Shown: in pieces, positions 31,094-43,174 of the stretch
Layout of the letters: the number at the start of each line of letters is the position of its first letter
Numbering within the stretch: position 1 is the first letter of the stretch
Translations under genes and position numbers: made by a program
Origin: Catonia carolina
Lineage: Eukaryota; Arthropoda; Insecta; Hemiptera; Achilidae
Assembly (NCBI GenBank): GCA_035578175.1
Contig: JAQMRL010000004.1
Coordinates: 38,122,901-38,186,900 of the forward strand
Direction of reading: 5' to 3'
Length of the DNA stretch: 64,000 nucleotides
Notes under the pieces: generated by a model
Seen by the model: only the letters and a program-made list of their open reading frames with translations
Databases searched by the model: none
What the model was told of the DNA's origin: nothing

Positions 31094-34000
31094 TTAGTTA
31101 TCCTTACAATTCTGCGATTGAGATCTGTGGATAAATTTCTTCAAACGGCTTACATGGACAATCTGCGGTGTTAATTTGCCGAAACGTTCTAAAATAACCT
31201 CATAATTTAATGGACTTATGACTCTTGAAATCTTGTATGGACCACGAAAATTAGATGCTAACTTTGGTGATTTTCCTGGAGCTGTTTGTGGAAAGAAAAC
31301 TAACACGTCGTCATTAACAGAAAATTTGACATCTTGATGCGTTCTGTCGTAATACTTCTTTTGTGTGTCTTGAGCCTTCGAAAGAATTGCTGGTAATTTT
31401 TCACGAACCTGTTGAAGGATTTTTAACTGGTCTAGCAGTTCGACATCATTTTCTGTTTCCAGTAATGGTAGATCAAATGGAGATAGCGGATGGTATCCAT
31501 GTAGTAAATAAAACGGTGAATACCCCAAAGACTTTTGAACTGAAATGTTGTACGAGAAGATAACAGGTTGTACGAATTTATGCCAGTTACTCTGATTTTC
31601 GTTGACATAAAATTTTAGCATTTGTAAAATCGTAGAATTAAAGCGTTCGGTAATTCCTGTAGTTTGCGGACGATATGGAGTACTAGTATGGTGTTCAACT
31701 CCTAATTGTAAGCACAGATGATTTATCGTTGAATTAATGAAATGAGAACCTTGGTCTGTTTGAATAATTTTAGCGCATCCGTATTGAAGGAAGAGTTTGT
31801 ATAGAAAATTAGCTACGGCGTTTGCATTGTTATGAACTGTTGGGGTTGCCATTGCAAACCGAGTTGTAGAATCCAGGGCTATGAGAATGTGTTGAAAATT
31901 TCCAGTAGTTTTTGGAAGAGGGCCTAAAAAGTCGAGAACTATTTTTGTGAAGGGAGTTGAGGTAATTTTGATTGGATGAAGAAGACCAAATTTCTTTGAA
32001 CGGGGAACCTTAATAATTTGACATTCGGGACACGATTTGACGTATGCTGTTATGTCCTTAGACATACTGGGCCAGAAATATTTGGCAGAAATTTTTGAAA
32101 TGGTTTTTTGAATTCCTAAATGAGCACCTGACATGGGTGAATCATGGTACATTTTGATGACTTCGGGAACTAGAACTGAAGGAAGGACGAGGCGCAAAGT
32201 GGTAGAATTATCATGAAATAATTTGAAATACACAAGATCATTTTGAAGAGTATAACGTCGGGACATGCGTTTGAAGTTTTGAGAAGTGTTTGGAGAAGAA
32301 ATGAGAGCAAAATAAATTTTACTGATCAAATCGTCCTGTTTCTGAAGTAGGCTAATATCTAATTTAGAATTAATTGGGATTGGAACAGAGTCTGAATTTG
32401 TTTGAAGTACATGAAAGGACGTGGAAGGGGTGTCTGCCGTAGATGGGGAAACTGAACTGAAATTATCATGTGAAACTGAAGCAGAGGTGGGAGTGGCATT
32501 AATCAAATCTATGTTATGTTCTACTGGAATATCTAGAGGAGATCTGGAAAGCGCGTCTGGTACATTGAGGAATTTTCCGGGAATATGTTTAATAGTATAA
32601 GAGTATTCGGATAATTGAAGTAGTAATTTGCTTAAACGAGACCCAGGGTCTTTAAGATTTTTAACATATTGAAGAGCGGAATGATCTGTGATTATAGTAA
32701 AAGGCCTACCGTACAAGAAATGCCTAAAATGTTTAACGGAATATACGATGGCTAAAAATTCAATTTGGGAGACCGACCAGTTAGACTCATTAGATGTTAA
32801 GCGTCGAGAAACGAAGGCTATAGGTTTCATCTCGTTGTTATTATTCCTTTGGCATAAACAACCTGCTATACCAATGCGTGAAGCGTCGCAAAACAAGAAC
32901 GTTGGTCTAGAGTTGTCGAAGTATTCCAAGATAGGTGGATTAACAATTAAGTTCTTAAGTGTTTCAAAAGCTTTTTCGTGGTCTGTAGTCCAAATAAATT
33001 TCTGATCAGCTCTAGTAAGCTGAGTTAACGGATAGGCTATGTGGGTAAAATTACGAATAAATTTTCTGTAAAAACCTACCATACCAAGAAAACTACGAAC
33101 TTCCTTGACTTTAGTAGGAGTCGGAAATTTTGTGATTGCTTCGACGTTTTGAGGAAGTGGAGAAATTCCCTCGTTGGAGATCTTATGACCCAGAACTTTT
33201 ACTGAATTATAGAAAAACTTGCATTTCTCTGGTTTTAACTTCAGAGACGCTGAGCGAAGTCTATTGAAAACTTCTTTAAGTACCTCTAAACATTTTTTGA
33301 ATGAGGCCGCATGTACATATAAGTCGTCGATGTAAAAGTTAAGATTTTTATACAGTAGATCGGATAGTAAAAATGTCATATTTCGGTTGAAAGCAGCTGG
33401 GCTAACAGATAATCCCATTGGTAGACGTTTGAAACCATATAAGCCAGTTGGAGTAATGAATGCTGTGATTGGAATGCATTCTGTCGCAATACGCTGTGTG
33501 AAAAAGGCTTGTGATATATCCATAGTAGCGAAAAATTGTGAACCACCGAAAGACTCCAAGATTGTGGAAGGATTTGGCAAAGGAAATTTATCGTGAATGA
33601 TTTTCTTATTAATTTTTCTGTAATCAACAACTAGTCTCGAAGAACCATCAGGTTTGTGAACTAAGAACGCAGGACTCGCGTAAGGCGATTTCACATCCAT
33701 AATAACATCAGAAGATTTAAGCTTGTCAATGATTTTACTAAGTTCAGCCAATTCATAGGCAGAGAATTTATACGGGCTGTTAAAAACTGCATCTTGATCA
33801 ACTAGCTTTATGTGTACGGGCGGCAGGTTAGCTTCTGGTAAGTCGAATTCATCTTTGGAGAAAATATCTTGAAAATCGGAAATTAAAGAAGTTACGGCTT
33901 TGTATTGTGAGTGAGACAATTCCGGATTAATGTCTATTAATTTATTATGAATAAGAATGGGTTCATGTTGGTTCGAAACTGGAGTAGAAACATTGACTTG

Positions 34001-37000
34001 AAAAACAGAACTTTGTGCGGAAGACATAGTAAGGTTACCGAGCATTAATCCAGTTGGAAAATAAATGGGCGACGGAGAAGCATTATTTATTGAGAACTTG
34101 AAATGAGCGGAGTCGGATGGAACTAGAGTAATGTTGACAAGAGAAACATCAGCGACGATAGGGTTTTGTTGGAAATTAAATTTGAATGCGGAGGATAAAA
34201 ATTTGTCAACGGAAGTGTCTATCTGAAGTGAAGCATTGGAGGGTAATAAAATTGTATGAGCATTAATAACGTGTGTGGGCTTGGAAAAATAGTCTGGAAT
34301 ACTAACAATTGGTTTTTGAGCTTTTTCGAAGAGTGGAGTTACAGTGGAACAATCATCTGAAGAGAAAATTTGGAGATTATCAGAAATATTGTAAAGAAAA
34401 TAAGTCGACTCGTAGTCTGGGAATATTTGTAATGAATTGGAGGCACTATCAGAAAGCGAAGGAATGCTTGAACTAGTAATACGATGTACTGAATGTGGTT
34501 TGAGAAAATTAACGTTGTTAGTGGTTATAACATTTAGGTCAGCAGTAGATGAATAATTGTGTGAAGATTGCAGGTTATGAAGCCATTTCTTATTAAAATT
34601 GATTTTGAAACATTTTCCATTCTTGAAAAAAGAAATTTGATTCGAATTGAAATCCAAAATAATGCCAAATTTAACAAAAAATTCGTTGCCCAAAAGAATC
34701 TGACAAGTTAGGTCCTTCACCACATACACAGTGTGGCAAAATGGTATTTTGGAAATGGAAAAACATAAATTTGTCGTACCTAAAACCTCTAATGTTGAAC
34801 CGTTCGCAGAGGTCAAAACAATATTCGAAGAAGGGGTGATTTCAGAAGGAGAGATTAAATCGGCATTGCAAAGAGATAGATTGGAGCCAGTATCTAGAAC
34901 TATGGGGAGTGAATCAGCTTGAAGAGAACCGATAACTGTTAAAGCCATGGAAGGTTGTTTTGTTGAAACTTCAGTATAGAGTAGATGTTGCGATGAATCC
35001 TGGTTGGAAGTGCTTAAATCATTCGTAGAAGGAACAGATTTGGAAGAAAAAGGATCGGATTTAAATTTGATCAACGATAATAAATGATTAAGACCACAGA
35101 TGTGGGATGCAACCACATTAATGGGGAGGTTATGAACGAAACATTTCAGAATTTCAGAAAGTTGGTGTTTGGAAATGACAGAAAATTTAAAAGATTCAAA
35201 ATTTATCCCCATCACAGTGCGATACTTGAATATATAACAGAAAGCCCTAATAAAAGAACCAATAATCACTTGTGTTGAATCATAGTCGGCTGAAGTTCTA
35301 CGAGAATTAAAGAAATAAGTAGAAATACATTTAACATTGCACTTAGAAATAATTGAAGAACATAGGCGTTTAGTCAAAGAGAAATTCTTCCCCAGAGATG
35401 GGTCTGTAATAAACAGTTGTCTAGCTTTGATATCAAAAATTAACAAAGACCAAATATAGTTACGGTTAGTTGCACTAGACGAAGCTTGAAATACTGGTAA
35501 AAACATAAAGTCAGAATTTTTGAACTCGGAAACAAAGTTATCGGGTAATGAGATGGATTCTTGGTCTGGAACTAACTGAATAGGGTGTACAATGCAGTAT
35601 GAAAAATCTACAACGTGAAAGAAATGATTATTAATAGTTTGTAAAATAATGTGTACTTGTTCGCAAGACAAATCGGCAGTTTCTGAGACGCATAAATTTG
35701 AAGGAATCGACAAATGTGAAGATTGAATCGTACAAACTGTAGTTGAAGTGTTAACTTGATTATTAGGAATTTGGAAATTAAACGAATCACAAAGGCCTAC
35801 CTCTAAAGAAGGTGAAATCTCATCCTCACAGTGAGAAAAAGTTAGGTTATTAGAATAGTTAGGATTAATAAGTTTTAATTTTGAGGGTCCTGACACAACA
35901 TTAGGAATGGAACTTGAAGAATAATTCTTATTTGAAATTAAGGAAGTTTTGGAAGAAATATTAGTGATAGCTAGTACGGGTGAAAGGTGTGAGGTCGGAC
36001 ATTGACCTCGAAGATTTATACGTTTTTTTGATGGATGAGTATTATATCTGCAACGGCTAATGGAGTGTCCTGGTTTGTTGCAAATTTGACAGAAATATCT
36101 ATGTTGGGCGGGCATGGCCGCTTGAGGTTGAAGAGGGTGGTTGAATTGTGTAGACGAAGCATTCGGAAAGTTGTGGGGCATCAAAGGCCTAGGAGAAAAC
36201 ATTTGGGGTTGTTGAAACGGGATAGCTTGATTGAAGTGGGATGGTCCTGGCATCTGTGGGAAATTTTGTTGAGTGGGCCTAGTTGGATTGGAATTAAAAC
36301 CGTTTTGGAATTGTGGGCAGTTGAATCTAGGTCGAGGTTGCGAATTAAATTGTGACCGATTTTGTTGATTTGCATGTTGTCGATTTTGATTGCTACTAGA
36401 AGTAGGTCGCTCTGATTGTGTTGATTTGATATGACTGTTGCTATTTTGAAACTTGTTGTGCGATGGATTATTATTTTGATTTGACACAGTTTGAGTCTGG
36501 TGTGAAATGGCATTGACCGGTGAATCAACAGATGCAGCAGCATGGAAATTTAATAGATTTTTCGATTCTTGGAATTTCCTAACGTTGTTTAACAATTTAT
36601 CTAAAGTAGAGTTGTCGCACAGAGAAATTTTATCTAAAATGGAGGGCAGGAGGCCCCTCAAGATGTATTTACAAACTTTCTGTTCTGGCATTTGCGGATC
36701 GATACGTGAGCATAAATGCATTACATCAGCTATGAATGAAGATGTATGTTCAGAAATTAGTTGTCTTTTATTAAATAAAGTCATCTCCAAGATATCAGAG
36801 TCGCAATCCAAACGGAAGTGTTTTAAGAATTCCTGTTTCACGAACGAATAATTCATCTGGGTTGAATCTAAACGTAACTTAAGATCGTCAAAGAAATCCA
36901 ACGCTGTATTCTTTAAGTAAAGCGGTAAAAACTGGAGTTTAAACTTATCGTCCCAAAAATTTACAATAGCTGCTCTTTCAAAATCCTTAAAAAATGTAGC

Positions 37001-37417
37001 AATGTCATCGTTGCCTTTCCCTTGGAACACTGATGGAGTGAAAAATGGCAATTTAGCCTTAGGCCCAGAAGTTTGGAGCGAACCGTCCATGATAACTGCA
37101 GAGTCCGTTTGTGTGGTAACAGAAGTCGATGGTTGAAGAAACTTAATAGACAGTGCGGTCTTTAAGTCAGCAAGATCAGGATACTGTTGTTTCAATTCAT
37201 CCGACAAGGATGCGTGATTGACCAAATAGTCCAAAGCGTGTTCACGGGATACCGTTATTGAACTCGGATTTTGGAAAAAATGCTTTCGCAGGCGTAAAAC
37301 CCCTCGGATGTATTCTAAGTCGGCGCCAGAAGGAATGAATATATTATGTTGGCTTGCTAACAGGCGAGCCTGATCCAAGGAAAGCGATTTGATTGTAATA
37401 CCCCGCAAATCTGACAT
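31094..37417 (-). CDS. gag-pol: gag-pol polyprotein of the large Gypsy element, single intact frame
   Basis: 2,107 codons from the ATG at 37417; the frame is open 20 codons further, but only with a GTG. Domains in order: Gag/capsid (about 130-290); an Asn/Gln/Pro-rich linker; a CCHC knuckle (443-456); an unusual region with a degenerate Ulp1-like fold (about 583-760); aspartic protease (D842-T-G-S); reverse transcriptase (D1300; Y-I-D1364-D1365); RNase H; integrase with HHCC finger and D1829, D1888, E1924 (35 residues between the last two); and a GPY/F-like C-terminus. All catalytic residues of PR, RT and IN are present. It makes virus-like particles, copies RNA to DNA and inserts it. Gag and Pol are fused with no frameshift, so their ratio must be set another way. 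A splice donor (CAG|GTAAGG) lies 33 nt upstream of the ATG, suiting a spliced env RNA. Confidence 0.92.
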   Translation of the reverse strand: MSDLRGITIKSLSLDQARLLASQHNIFIPSGADLEYIRGVLRLRKHFFQNPSSITVSREHALDYLVNHASLSDELKQQYPDLADLKTALSIKFLQPSTSVTTQTDSAVIMDGSLQTSGPKAKLPFFTPSVFQGKGNDDIATFFKDFERAAIVNFWDDKFKLQFLPLYLKNTALDFFDDLKLRLDSTQMNYSFVKQEFLKHFRLDCDSDILEMTLFNKRQLISEHTSSFIADVMHLCSRIDPQMPEQKVCKYILRGLLPSILDKISLCDNSTLDKLLNNVRKFQESKNLLNFHAAASVDSPVNAISHQTQTVSNQNNNPSHNKFQNSNSHIKSTQSERPTSSSNQNRQHANQQNRSQFNSQPRPRFNCPQFQNGFNSNPTRPTQQNFPQMPGPSHFNQAIPFQQPQMFSPRPLMPHNFPNASSTQFNHPLQPQAAMPAQHRYFCQICNKPGHSISRCRYNTHPSKKRINLRGQCPTSHLSPVLAITNISSKTSLISNKNYSSSSIPNVVSGPSKLKLINPNYSNNLTFSHCEDEISPSLEVGLCDSFNFQIPNNQVNTSTTVCTIQSSHLSIPSNLCVSETADLSCEQVHIILQTINNHFFHVVDFSYCIVHPIQLVPDQESISLPDNFVSEFKNSDFMFLPVFQASSSATNRNYIWSLLIFDIKARQLFITDPSLGKNFSLTKRLCSSIISKCNVKCISTYFFNSRRTSADYDSTQVIIGSFIRAFCYIFKYRTVMGINFESFKFSVISKHQLSEILKCFVHNLPINVVASHICGLNHLLSLIKFKSDPFSSKSVPSTNDLSTSNQDSSQHLLYTEVSTKQPSMALTVIGSLQADSLPIVLDTGSNLSLCNADLISPSEITPSSNIVLTSANGSTLEVLGTTNLCFSISKIPFCHTVYVVKDLTCQILLGNEFFVKFGIILDFNSNQISFFKNGKCFKINFNKKWLHNLQSSHNYSSTADLNVITTNNVNFLKPHSVHRITSSSIPSLSDSASNSLQIFPDYESTYFLYNISDNLQIFSSDDCSTVTPLFEKAQKPIVSIPDYFSKPTHVINAHTILLPSNASLQIDTSVDKFLSSAFKFNFQQNPIVADVSLVNITLVPSDSAHFKFSINNASPSPIYFPTGLMLGNLTMSSAQSSVFQVNVSTPVSNQHEPILIHNKLIDINPELSHSQYKAVTSLISDFQDIFSKDEFDLPEANLPPVHIKLVDQDAVFNSPYKFSAYELAELSKIIDKLKSSDVIMDVKSPYASPAFLVHKPDGSSRLVVDYRKINKKIIHDKFPLPNPSTILESFGGSQFFATMDISQAFFTQRIATECIPITAFITPTGLYGFKRLPMGLSVSPAAFNRNMTFLLSDLLYKNLNFYIDDLYVHAASFKKCLEVLKEVFNRLRSASLKLKPEKCKFFYNSVKVLGHKISNEGISPLPQNVEAITKFPTPTKVKEVRSFLGMVGFYRKFIRNFTHIAYPLTQLTRADQKFIWTTDHEKAFETLKNLIVNPPILEYFDNSRPTFLFCDASRIGIAGCLCQRNNNNEMKPIAFVSRRLTSNESNWSVSQIEFLAIVYSVKHFRHFLYGRPFTIITDHSALQYVKNLKDPGSRLSKLLLQLSEYSYTIKHIPGKFLNVPDALSRSPLDIPVEHNIDLINATPTSASVSHDNFSSVSPSTADTPSTSFHVLQTNSDSVPIPINSKLDISLLQKQDDLISKIYFALISSPNTSQNFKRMSRRYTLQNDLVYFKLFHDNSTTLRLVLPSVLVPEVIKMYHDSPMSGAHLGIQKTISKISAKYFWPSMSKDITAYVKSCPECQIIKVPRSKKFGLLHPIKITSTPFTKIVLDFLGPLPKTTGNFQHILIALDSTTRFAMATPTVHNNANAVANFLYKLFLQYGCAKIIQTDQGSHFINSTINHLCLQLGVEHHTSTPYRPQTTGITERFNSTILQMLKFYVNENQSNWHKFVQPVIFSYNISVQKSLGYSPFYLLHGYHPLSPFDLPLLETENDVELLDQLKILQQVREKLPAILSKAQDTQKKYYDRTHQDVKFSVNDDVLVFFPQTAPGKSPKLASNFRGPYKISRVISPLNYEVILERFGKLTPQIVHVSRLKKFIHRSQSQNCKDN

Positions 37418-39593
37418 AGGGATAACCACACAAAACGAGATAACCTTACCTGTATACTTAACCTCAACAGTAAACACAAAAATGAATAAAATGTAATGAA
37501 AGTTGAATACTGACAGATTCCCAATGAAATACTTGCTATAACCAACTGATATGATCGATGGAAAATGTGGCCGGCAGATGACTGCTGTTGAATGAAAGGT
37601 GGAAAAGATGTCCCAGCTGGTATTGTATGTCAGATGAATGAAGTGAGTGGCTCAAGTCAAATGAAATCGCTTACTGGAAATGTCAAGGTGTTCTGCTATG
37701 CAGTTGACTTTCTGAAAGATAAATTTCCAAATTCTGTTAGTAAAGGCATTTAAAATATGTGTTAGATAAAATAACATTAATGTTAAGTGGAACGTAAATT
37801 AGTGTATCATAAGGAATGCCTTAGTAATGTTTATTTGTTTTTTTTTTTTTTTTTTTGCTAAGCAAAACATTAGTTTCACCCAAAACCCAACCTAATTAAT
37901 CTTGTATAGTTGGTGTAAAACCCAAACGACGTCATTGGAAGAGTAAAAGTGTTATACATCATTACATCACAGTCTGTAAACATTGTAGGTTAGGATACAC
38001 TGCGATGTCGCTGCCACAATAATATAAATATCCCACATCATTATAATAATAAAACTTCAATATCGCCAACTCGATATCACCGACAAACAGCCTTAAAGCA
38101 CTGACAATACACCACATACCACAGTAGATTCATTTCAGTGCTGTCTGTCATGAAACACAACAGCAGGCCATGATACACACACTCTGTGTACATCCACAAT
38201 AAACACTTTATCACTCATCAACTGTTCAGTTGAAGAATATCATCGTAAATTTGTCAAAACTCCTGCTTGGATTTCACAAAAAGAAACACAGATTCACACC
38301 GTTAACACCAAAATAAAATGCATATTGACTGCCTCCCACAGTACTGTTAAACCAAGCTATTCTTCCAAACTATTCCAAGCTATTAAACCAGCTGTAATCA
38401 TAAGAACTTAAGCTTTAATCATAAGCTATAACAACCCATTAGCTAACAAATATAATAAATATGATACATGAAATGCTTTATACATCACCGCAATTATTGG
38501 ATATCCAGTTAGGTACCAAACTTTGTAGGTTGTCATAAATCGTCTTGCAGAACTCGCTGTCGTAATTTCCCATGTTCAAAGTCCGTTGGATGAAAATAGC
38601 GCATAGAAATCCTAAGGTCACATAACTTACAAGAGTATGTTAGTAGATGGGATGAAATTGTAGAGTCACAAGGTTACGAAAAAGAATTAACATTGCCTTA
38701 AACAAAAACTGACACGTATGGATAACAGAATAGGTTAAAACAGCCTATTAGGCAAATGCAAGATTGAAAACAAAACTAAACATCAATTAGGCCTGAAACA
38801 TAATGCATGTTTTTAAATTGGGCCGACCAAATGAGATATTAAGAAGTGAACTAACATTGTGAACAAGTTTAAAACGAACACTATCGGAGCAATTTGTTGA
38901 AACGTAACAGTGTACTACAAAGGCGAAATGAAACGTCAGAACAGCCAACATAACGAAGTGTGTAAAACATGTACCAGAGACAGTGAAAATGAGAGAGAGT
39001 GAGTGAGCGAGTCAAAAACAGCGAAGGGAGTGTGCGAACCAAAGCATTGAATTGAGAACAAAGACTTCTACAAAAATTCACAGAAGACCCTTCTTGCAGA
39101 TACCTGGAAAGCTATACAAATCTGAAAGTTATCAAAGTACATAATACAACGTATGTTAGGTTATTATTGAATTCAACAAAAAAAAACTTCCCCGAATATC
39201 CATGAAAACCTTACCACACGAGTAAGAACTTAAATACCCAATCGTATAGATATAGGCAATAGATATAGCCAAAAATATTATCATCATTAGGATACAAACA
39301 TAGTTCCAAATGCCATATTAGAATCATAAACAAATGTATAAATAAATAACAAATAAATAGATACTATAATAAATACTATAATAAATAATAATAAGTAAAA
39401 ACATAAATAAATAGTGGTAAGATTTTCAAGCCCAGATAACTTATCTTAACTCTTAATCTATACATAAACTCACTCCCATTATAGTTACAAAATATCCGTG
39501 TAACTAATCAAAACAAATTATAATCCTAGCATAACCCATTAAGTATTACATGAATGTCAGACAAAACTAAGACCGGCATGACTCCACCAATTG
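37418..39593 (-). other. 2.2-kb leader of the large Gypsy element with candidate primer-binding site
   Basis: Four bases inside the 5' LTR the minus strand reads TGGTGGAGTCATGCCGG. The TGG start is expected of a tRNA primer site, but I could not name the tRNA. The splice donor at 37450/37449 closes the leader. No coding frame was recognised. Confidence 0.55.
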
Positions 39594-41817
39594 TGTAGTA
39601 ACCAAATGTTGTAGTGGAGAAACGAAGCATCCACCAATTGTGTAGGGTGGTCTGCAGAGATAATACGGGGGCTTTTTCCACCATCCAATTTTTTAGAATC
39701 CAACCAGACGCTGAAATTGGACTCAGGGGATTATTGGCAACCCAGATGAATAAGGCTGACGTAGGTCAGTTTAATGGTAGAGACACTCACTATAATTACT
39801 GCAGAGGCGAGATTAAATCAAAATCTATGCCGGGTCAATGAATAGATCAAAAAAAAATTTAAGTCTGACACTGAATTATGGATTAAAAACAAAATGCTTT
39901 AATTCGAATAATAAATAAAAAAAAATTGAATGAGATTTTTAGTTACAACTTATCGTTACAAACGACAAAAATTATACCAATTAACTCTAGTGTTAAGTAA
40001 ATATGAACTAACCTTAACCTAAGATAAAGTTAAACCAAAGAAAAACATTTTCAAATTAAACTTCCGTCCGAAAAACAATAGCTAGGCGGTTTATGAAAGA
40101 GAAATTAATAAATTTAAGTTAAAACTTTTTTTATTTAGTTGATTCAGATTTCAAACATATAAATTATAAAACCTTTAATTCGTAACATTAAATAATTAAA
40201 TTTTTAAATAATCTTTTAAACAAGTGACAACTTTAGACTAAAGAACTTGGAATTTTAGAATCAAAAACAAAAAAAAAGAATTTGAAAAAATATCTATAAT
40301 AATTAGAAAAGAATTTCAAAAAAAAAGAATTTTTCAAAAACATTGTAAAAACCTACTATAAAAGATCTTAAAACAAAATTTAACACAATGGATTTGTTTT
40401 TATAAAAATAATGAAAAAACAAACACAGCTATTGGTTTCTGGGCGGACATAAAAAAAAATAACCCCTAATAAGAAAAAAAAATTTAACGACTGAATATAG
40501 CTTAGTCGGGCTTAAACAGAGATGGTGGAAAACTCTAGGGTCCAAAAGACATGCAATAGAGTCTCCAAAATTATAAAAATAAAAAAAAATGTGATGAAGA
40601 GGTTTCAGTAATGAAGACCCTTCATTAAAGATAAAAAAAAAACTTATAAAAAAATAACTATTCGTGAAGCAAAAAAAATTACTTAAAGAAAATTAAAGAA
40701 TATAGTAAAAAAAAAAAAGCTTCGCGGGTCTGAATGTCAGGATTAGGTTAACAATTTTATTTTAAAAAAATGCATTTATTTATGGTGAAATTCGTACTCG
40801 TGTGTAACAGGGAGACGGCAAAAACGGAAATATAAATTGAACATAACACATTTTTTAGGTTAGGGAAGAATAATAAAATTTGGACAAACATTTGGGTTTT
40901 ATACTAATTTTGTTTTGATAAAAATGTGTGACAACGGGAAATACAAAATGTGGAAATTAGTGAATAAAAAAAGAAAAATGACGGAACGAAACTTTGAGAA
41001 GGAACTTTGGATAACGCCTTTATAAAAAAATTAAATGAAAAAATTAAAATAAAAAAAAATTGGGGAAAAACATTCATGGAAAAATTGAACGAAGATTTTA
41101 GATTCAAAAGGGGATAATTACGTTAAGCGAGACAATCGGGTGAAACCGGAAACCCTTTTAAAACGAAATAACGAACACGTGAATACGAATTTCACAGAAA
41201 CAAAACTTTACATCACCAAAACTAGATTAAGTAATATGTTTAGTTTAATGAATAAATTATTCCCAAAAAAAAAAGAAAGACCACCAAACCATTACCATTA
41301 TTATTAGTTTAGGGGGGTTTTAAATTTAACAAATTTGTAACGTGACATGTTAAAGAAAAATTATTTTAAATTGTTACCTGAAAAATAGGTGAAGAACGAA
41401 CGAAGGCTGGCATCAGACAAAGGTTGCGTTAGAAAAACGCACGGAGGAAAGTTTTTCCCCCTCTCCTAAAGGGATTGAAAAATTAGAAAGAGAGGTCGTT
41501 GGCGCGTGACATATTTCTAGTTAATAGAAAGAGAGGGAGATATGAAATGACGTAGTGCGGGGAGAAGAGGGTAAAACAACGAATGTTCACGGCGAATGTA
41601 GGCGAAAAATGCAAGCAAAACACATTCCGACGTGCAATAACCTTTGATAGAGAAAATAAAAATGTAAAAATTGAAGCCTAAAAACAGAAATTGAATTAAA
41701 TAATAGGAACTGAATAAAAATTATAAAATGAATAAAATAAAAACCAAATGAAACGGGAAAATAATATTTCATCAAAAAAAAATTGGAAAAAACACATTTT
41801 TTTGGTGAAATATTACA
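39594..41817 (-). repeat. 5' LTR of the large Gypsy element
   Basis: 2,224 bp, the same length as the left LTR and almost identical to it. It should contain the promoter, but I could not place the start site. Confidence 0.92.
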
Positions 41818-41821
41818 CAAA

Positions 41822-43174
41822 CAAACGTAGTATTCAATTAATAACTTATAAGTTTTAGTTGTAATTGTAATTTAAACTAAACACTTTCCTTTGTCTTAGT
41901 TGTTCAATTTTATTAATATTAACAATAAACACGTATTATTATAGAAATGCAGCACTGAATCAGTAAATACTATCAAAGGATACTCATTAAATTATTACAT
42001 GCCCAACGATACTACTTCACCCGACAAATGGTATCGCAACACTAAATAATTTTGAAAGCCAACGTGGATGTGAAAAAGAGTGTGAGGTAAAGCTTATGCA
42101 TTATGCTGAGAGCTGTCAAACAGACATTGCAAGTCACACCGCTGCATGCAGTACAGAATGGCTCGTGCTAAACTGCACTTCATGCGTTACTTGGATTTAT
42201 TGGTTACACGGAACTTAGTACTATTTTTGTAATTTTTATTCTATATTAGTTACATTTTTGCATTATTGTACCTGAAGTATAAAATAATATTGTAATAATT
42301 ATACACATTTATAGTGACTAATATACGTATTATAATGTAAATATAAAAATAAACAAATACACTATTCGACGAAAATATCACATCCAAAGAAAAGTATTGC
42401 ATACGTTAAACCAATTACATTTTAAAGTTGTGCACTAAGTATACATGCAATATGCTTTAGTAGGCCACCACGAGTGACTAAATATAGTTTAAAAAAACAA
42501 ACGCTACTACTAAAATAGCATCATGGGTATCAGTCATGCGACTTTTGAAACAATCAAGGGTTCTGTAAATACTGATGTTATGCGTGATTCAGCACAGGAT
42601 TGTTTACATATGCCTACGTAACTGTACGTGATGGAAAAGAAGAGGACGGAACGTTCGGCTGCTAGTACAATGTCTGTTCCACGGCTCTCAGAAAAATACA
42701 TCAGTTCTACATTTATATACTAAAATATATAAAATTCAATTAAAACCAACGTATTTATAACCAACTGTAGTATTTATAACCATTATAAATGGATGGCAGC
42801 CTTTAGACCTATGGCGATGAAATGGGTAAATATAGATTTTGAAAGAATAAAAAAAATTATGTTAAATTTAATTTTATCTTTTCATACCATTTTATGGTTT
42901 TACAAAAAAAAATGCTGTATATTACACTATAAATAGTTATATTCAATTACAAAATAATGTAATAACAACTCTGTCATGTATTATATATTTCAGATAATAA
43001 CGTAAACATTTTTAATCGTAAACGTAATTTGTTTCAATATCATAAGTATAATATAGTTCAGAATAAGACAAATTTTATTTTCATAGAGTAAGTCAATGTT
43101 TTTAACACAGTACGTAACAGCGCTCCGGCTATACAAGCAATGGTATCTTCCAACTGTTGGACAACGTATAGGTA
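41822..43174. other. non-coding, nothing recognised
   Basis: AT-rich; contains the second copy (42727-42753) of a 27-bp string also found at 22721. Confidence 0.55.

Larger units (their letters stand above)
23200..41817 (-). mobile_element. 18.6-kb Ty3/Gypsy-type LTR element with envelope (endogenous-retrovirus-like), target duplication CAAA
   Basis: Two 2,224-bp LTRs (23200-25423 and 39594-41817) begin TG and end CA, and are flanked by CAAA on both sides (23196-23199, 41818-41821). Transcription would run from the right LTR to the left. The order is a 2.2-kb leader, gag-pol (37417-31094), a 3.5-kb non-coding stretch, env (27582-25687), then the left LTR. I see only about three differences between the LTRs (G/A at 25190/41582 and two homopolymer length changes), so the insertion is recent. 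Both genes are uninterrupted. The element is unusually long, mainly through its LTRs and non-coding spacers. Confidence 0.93.
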
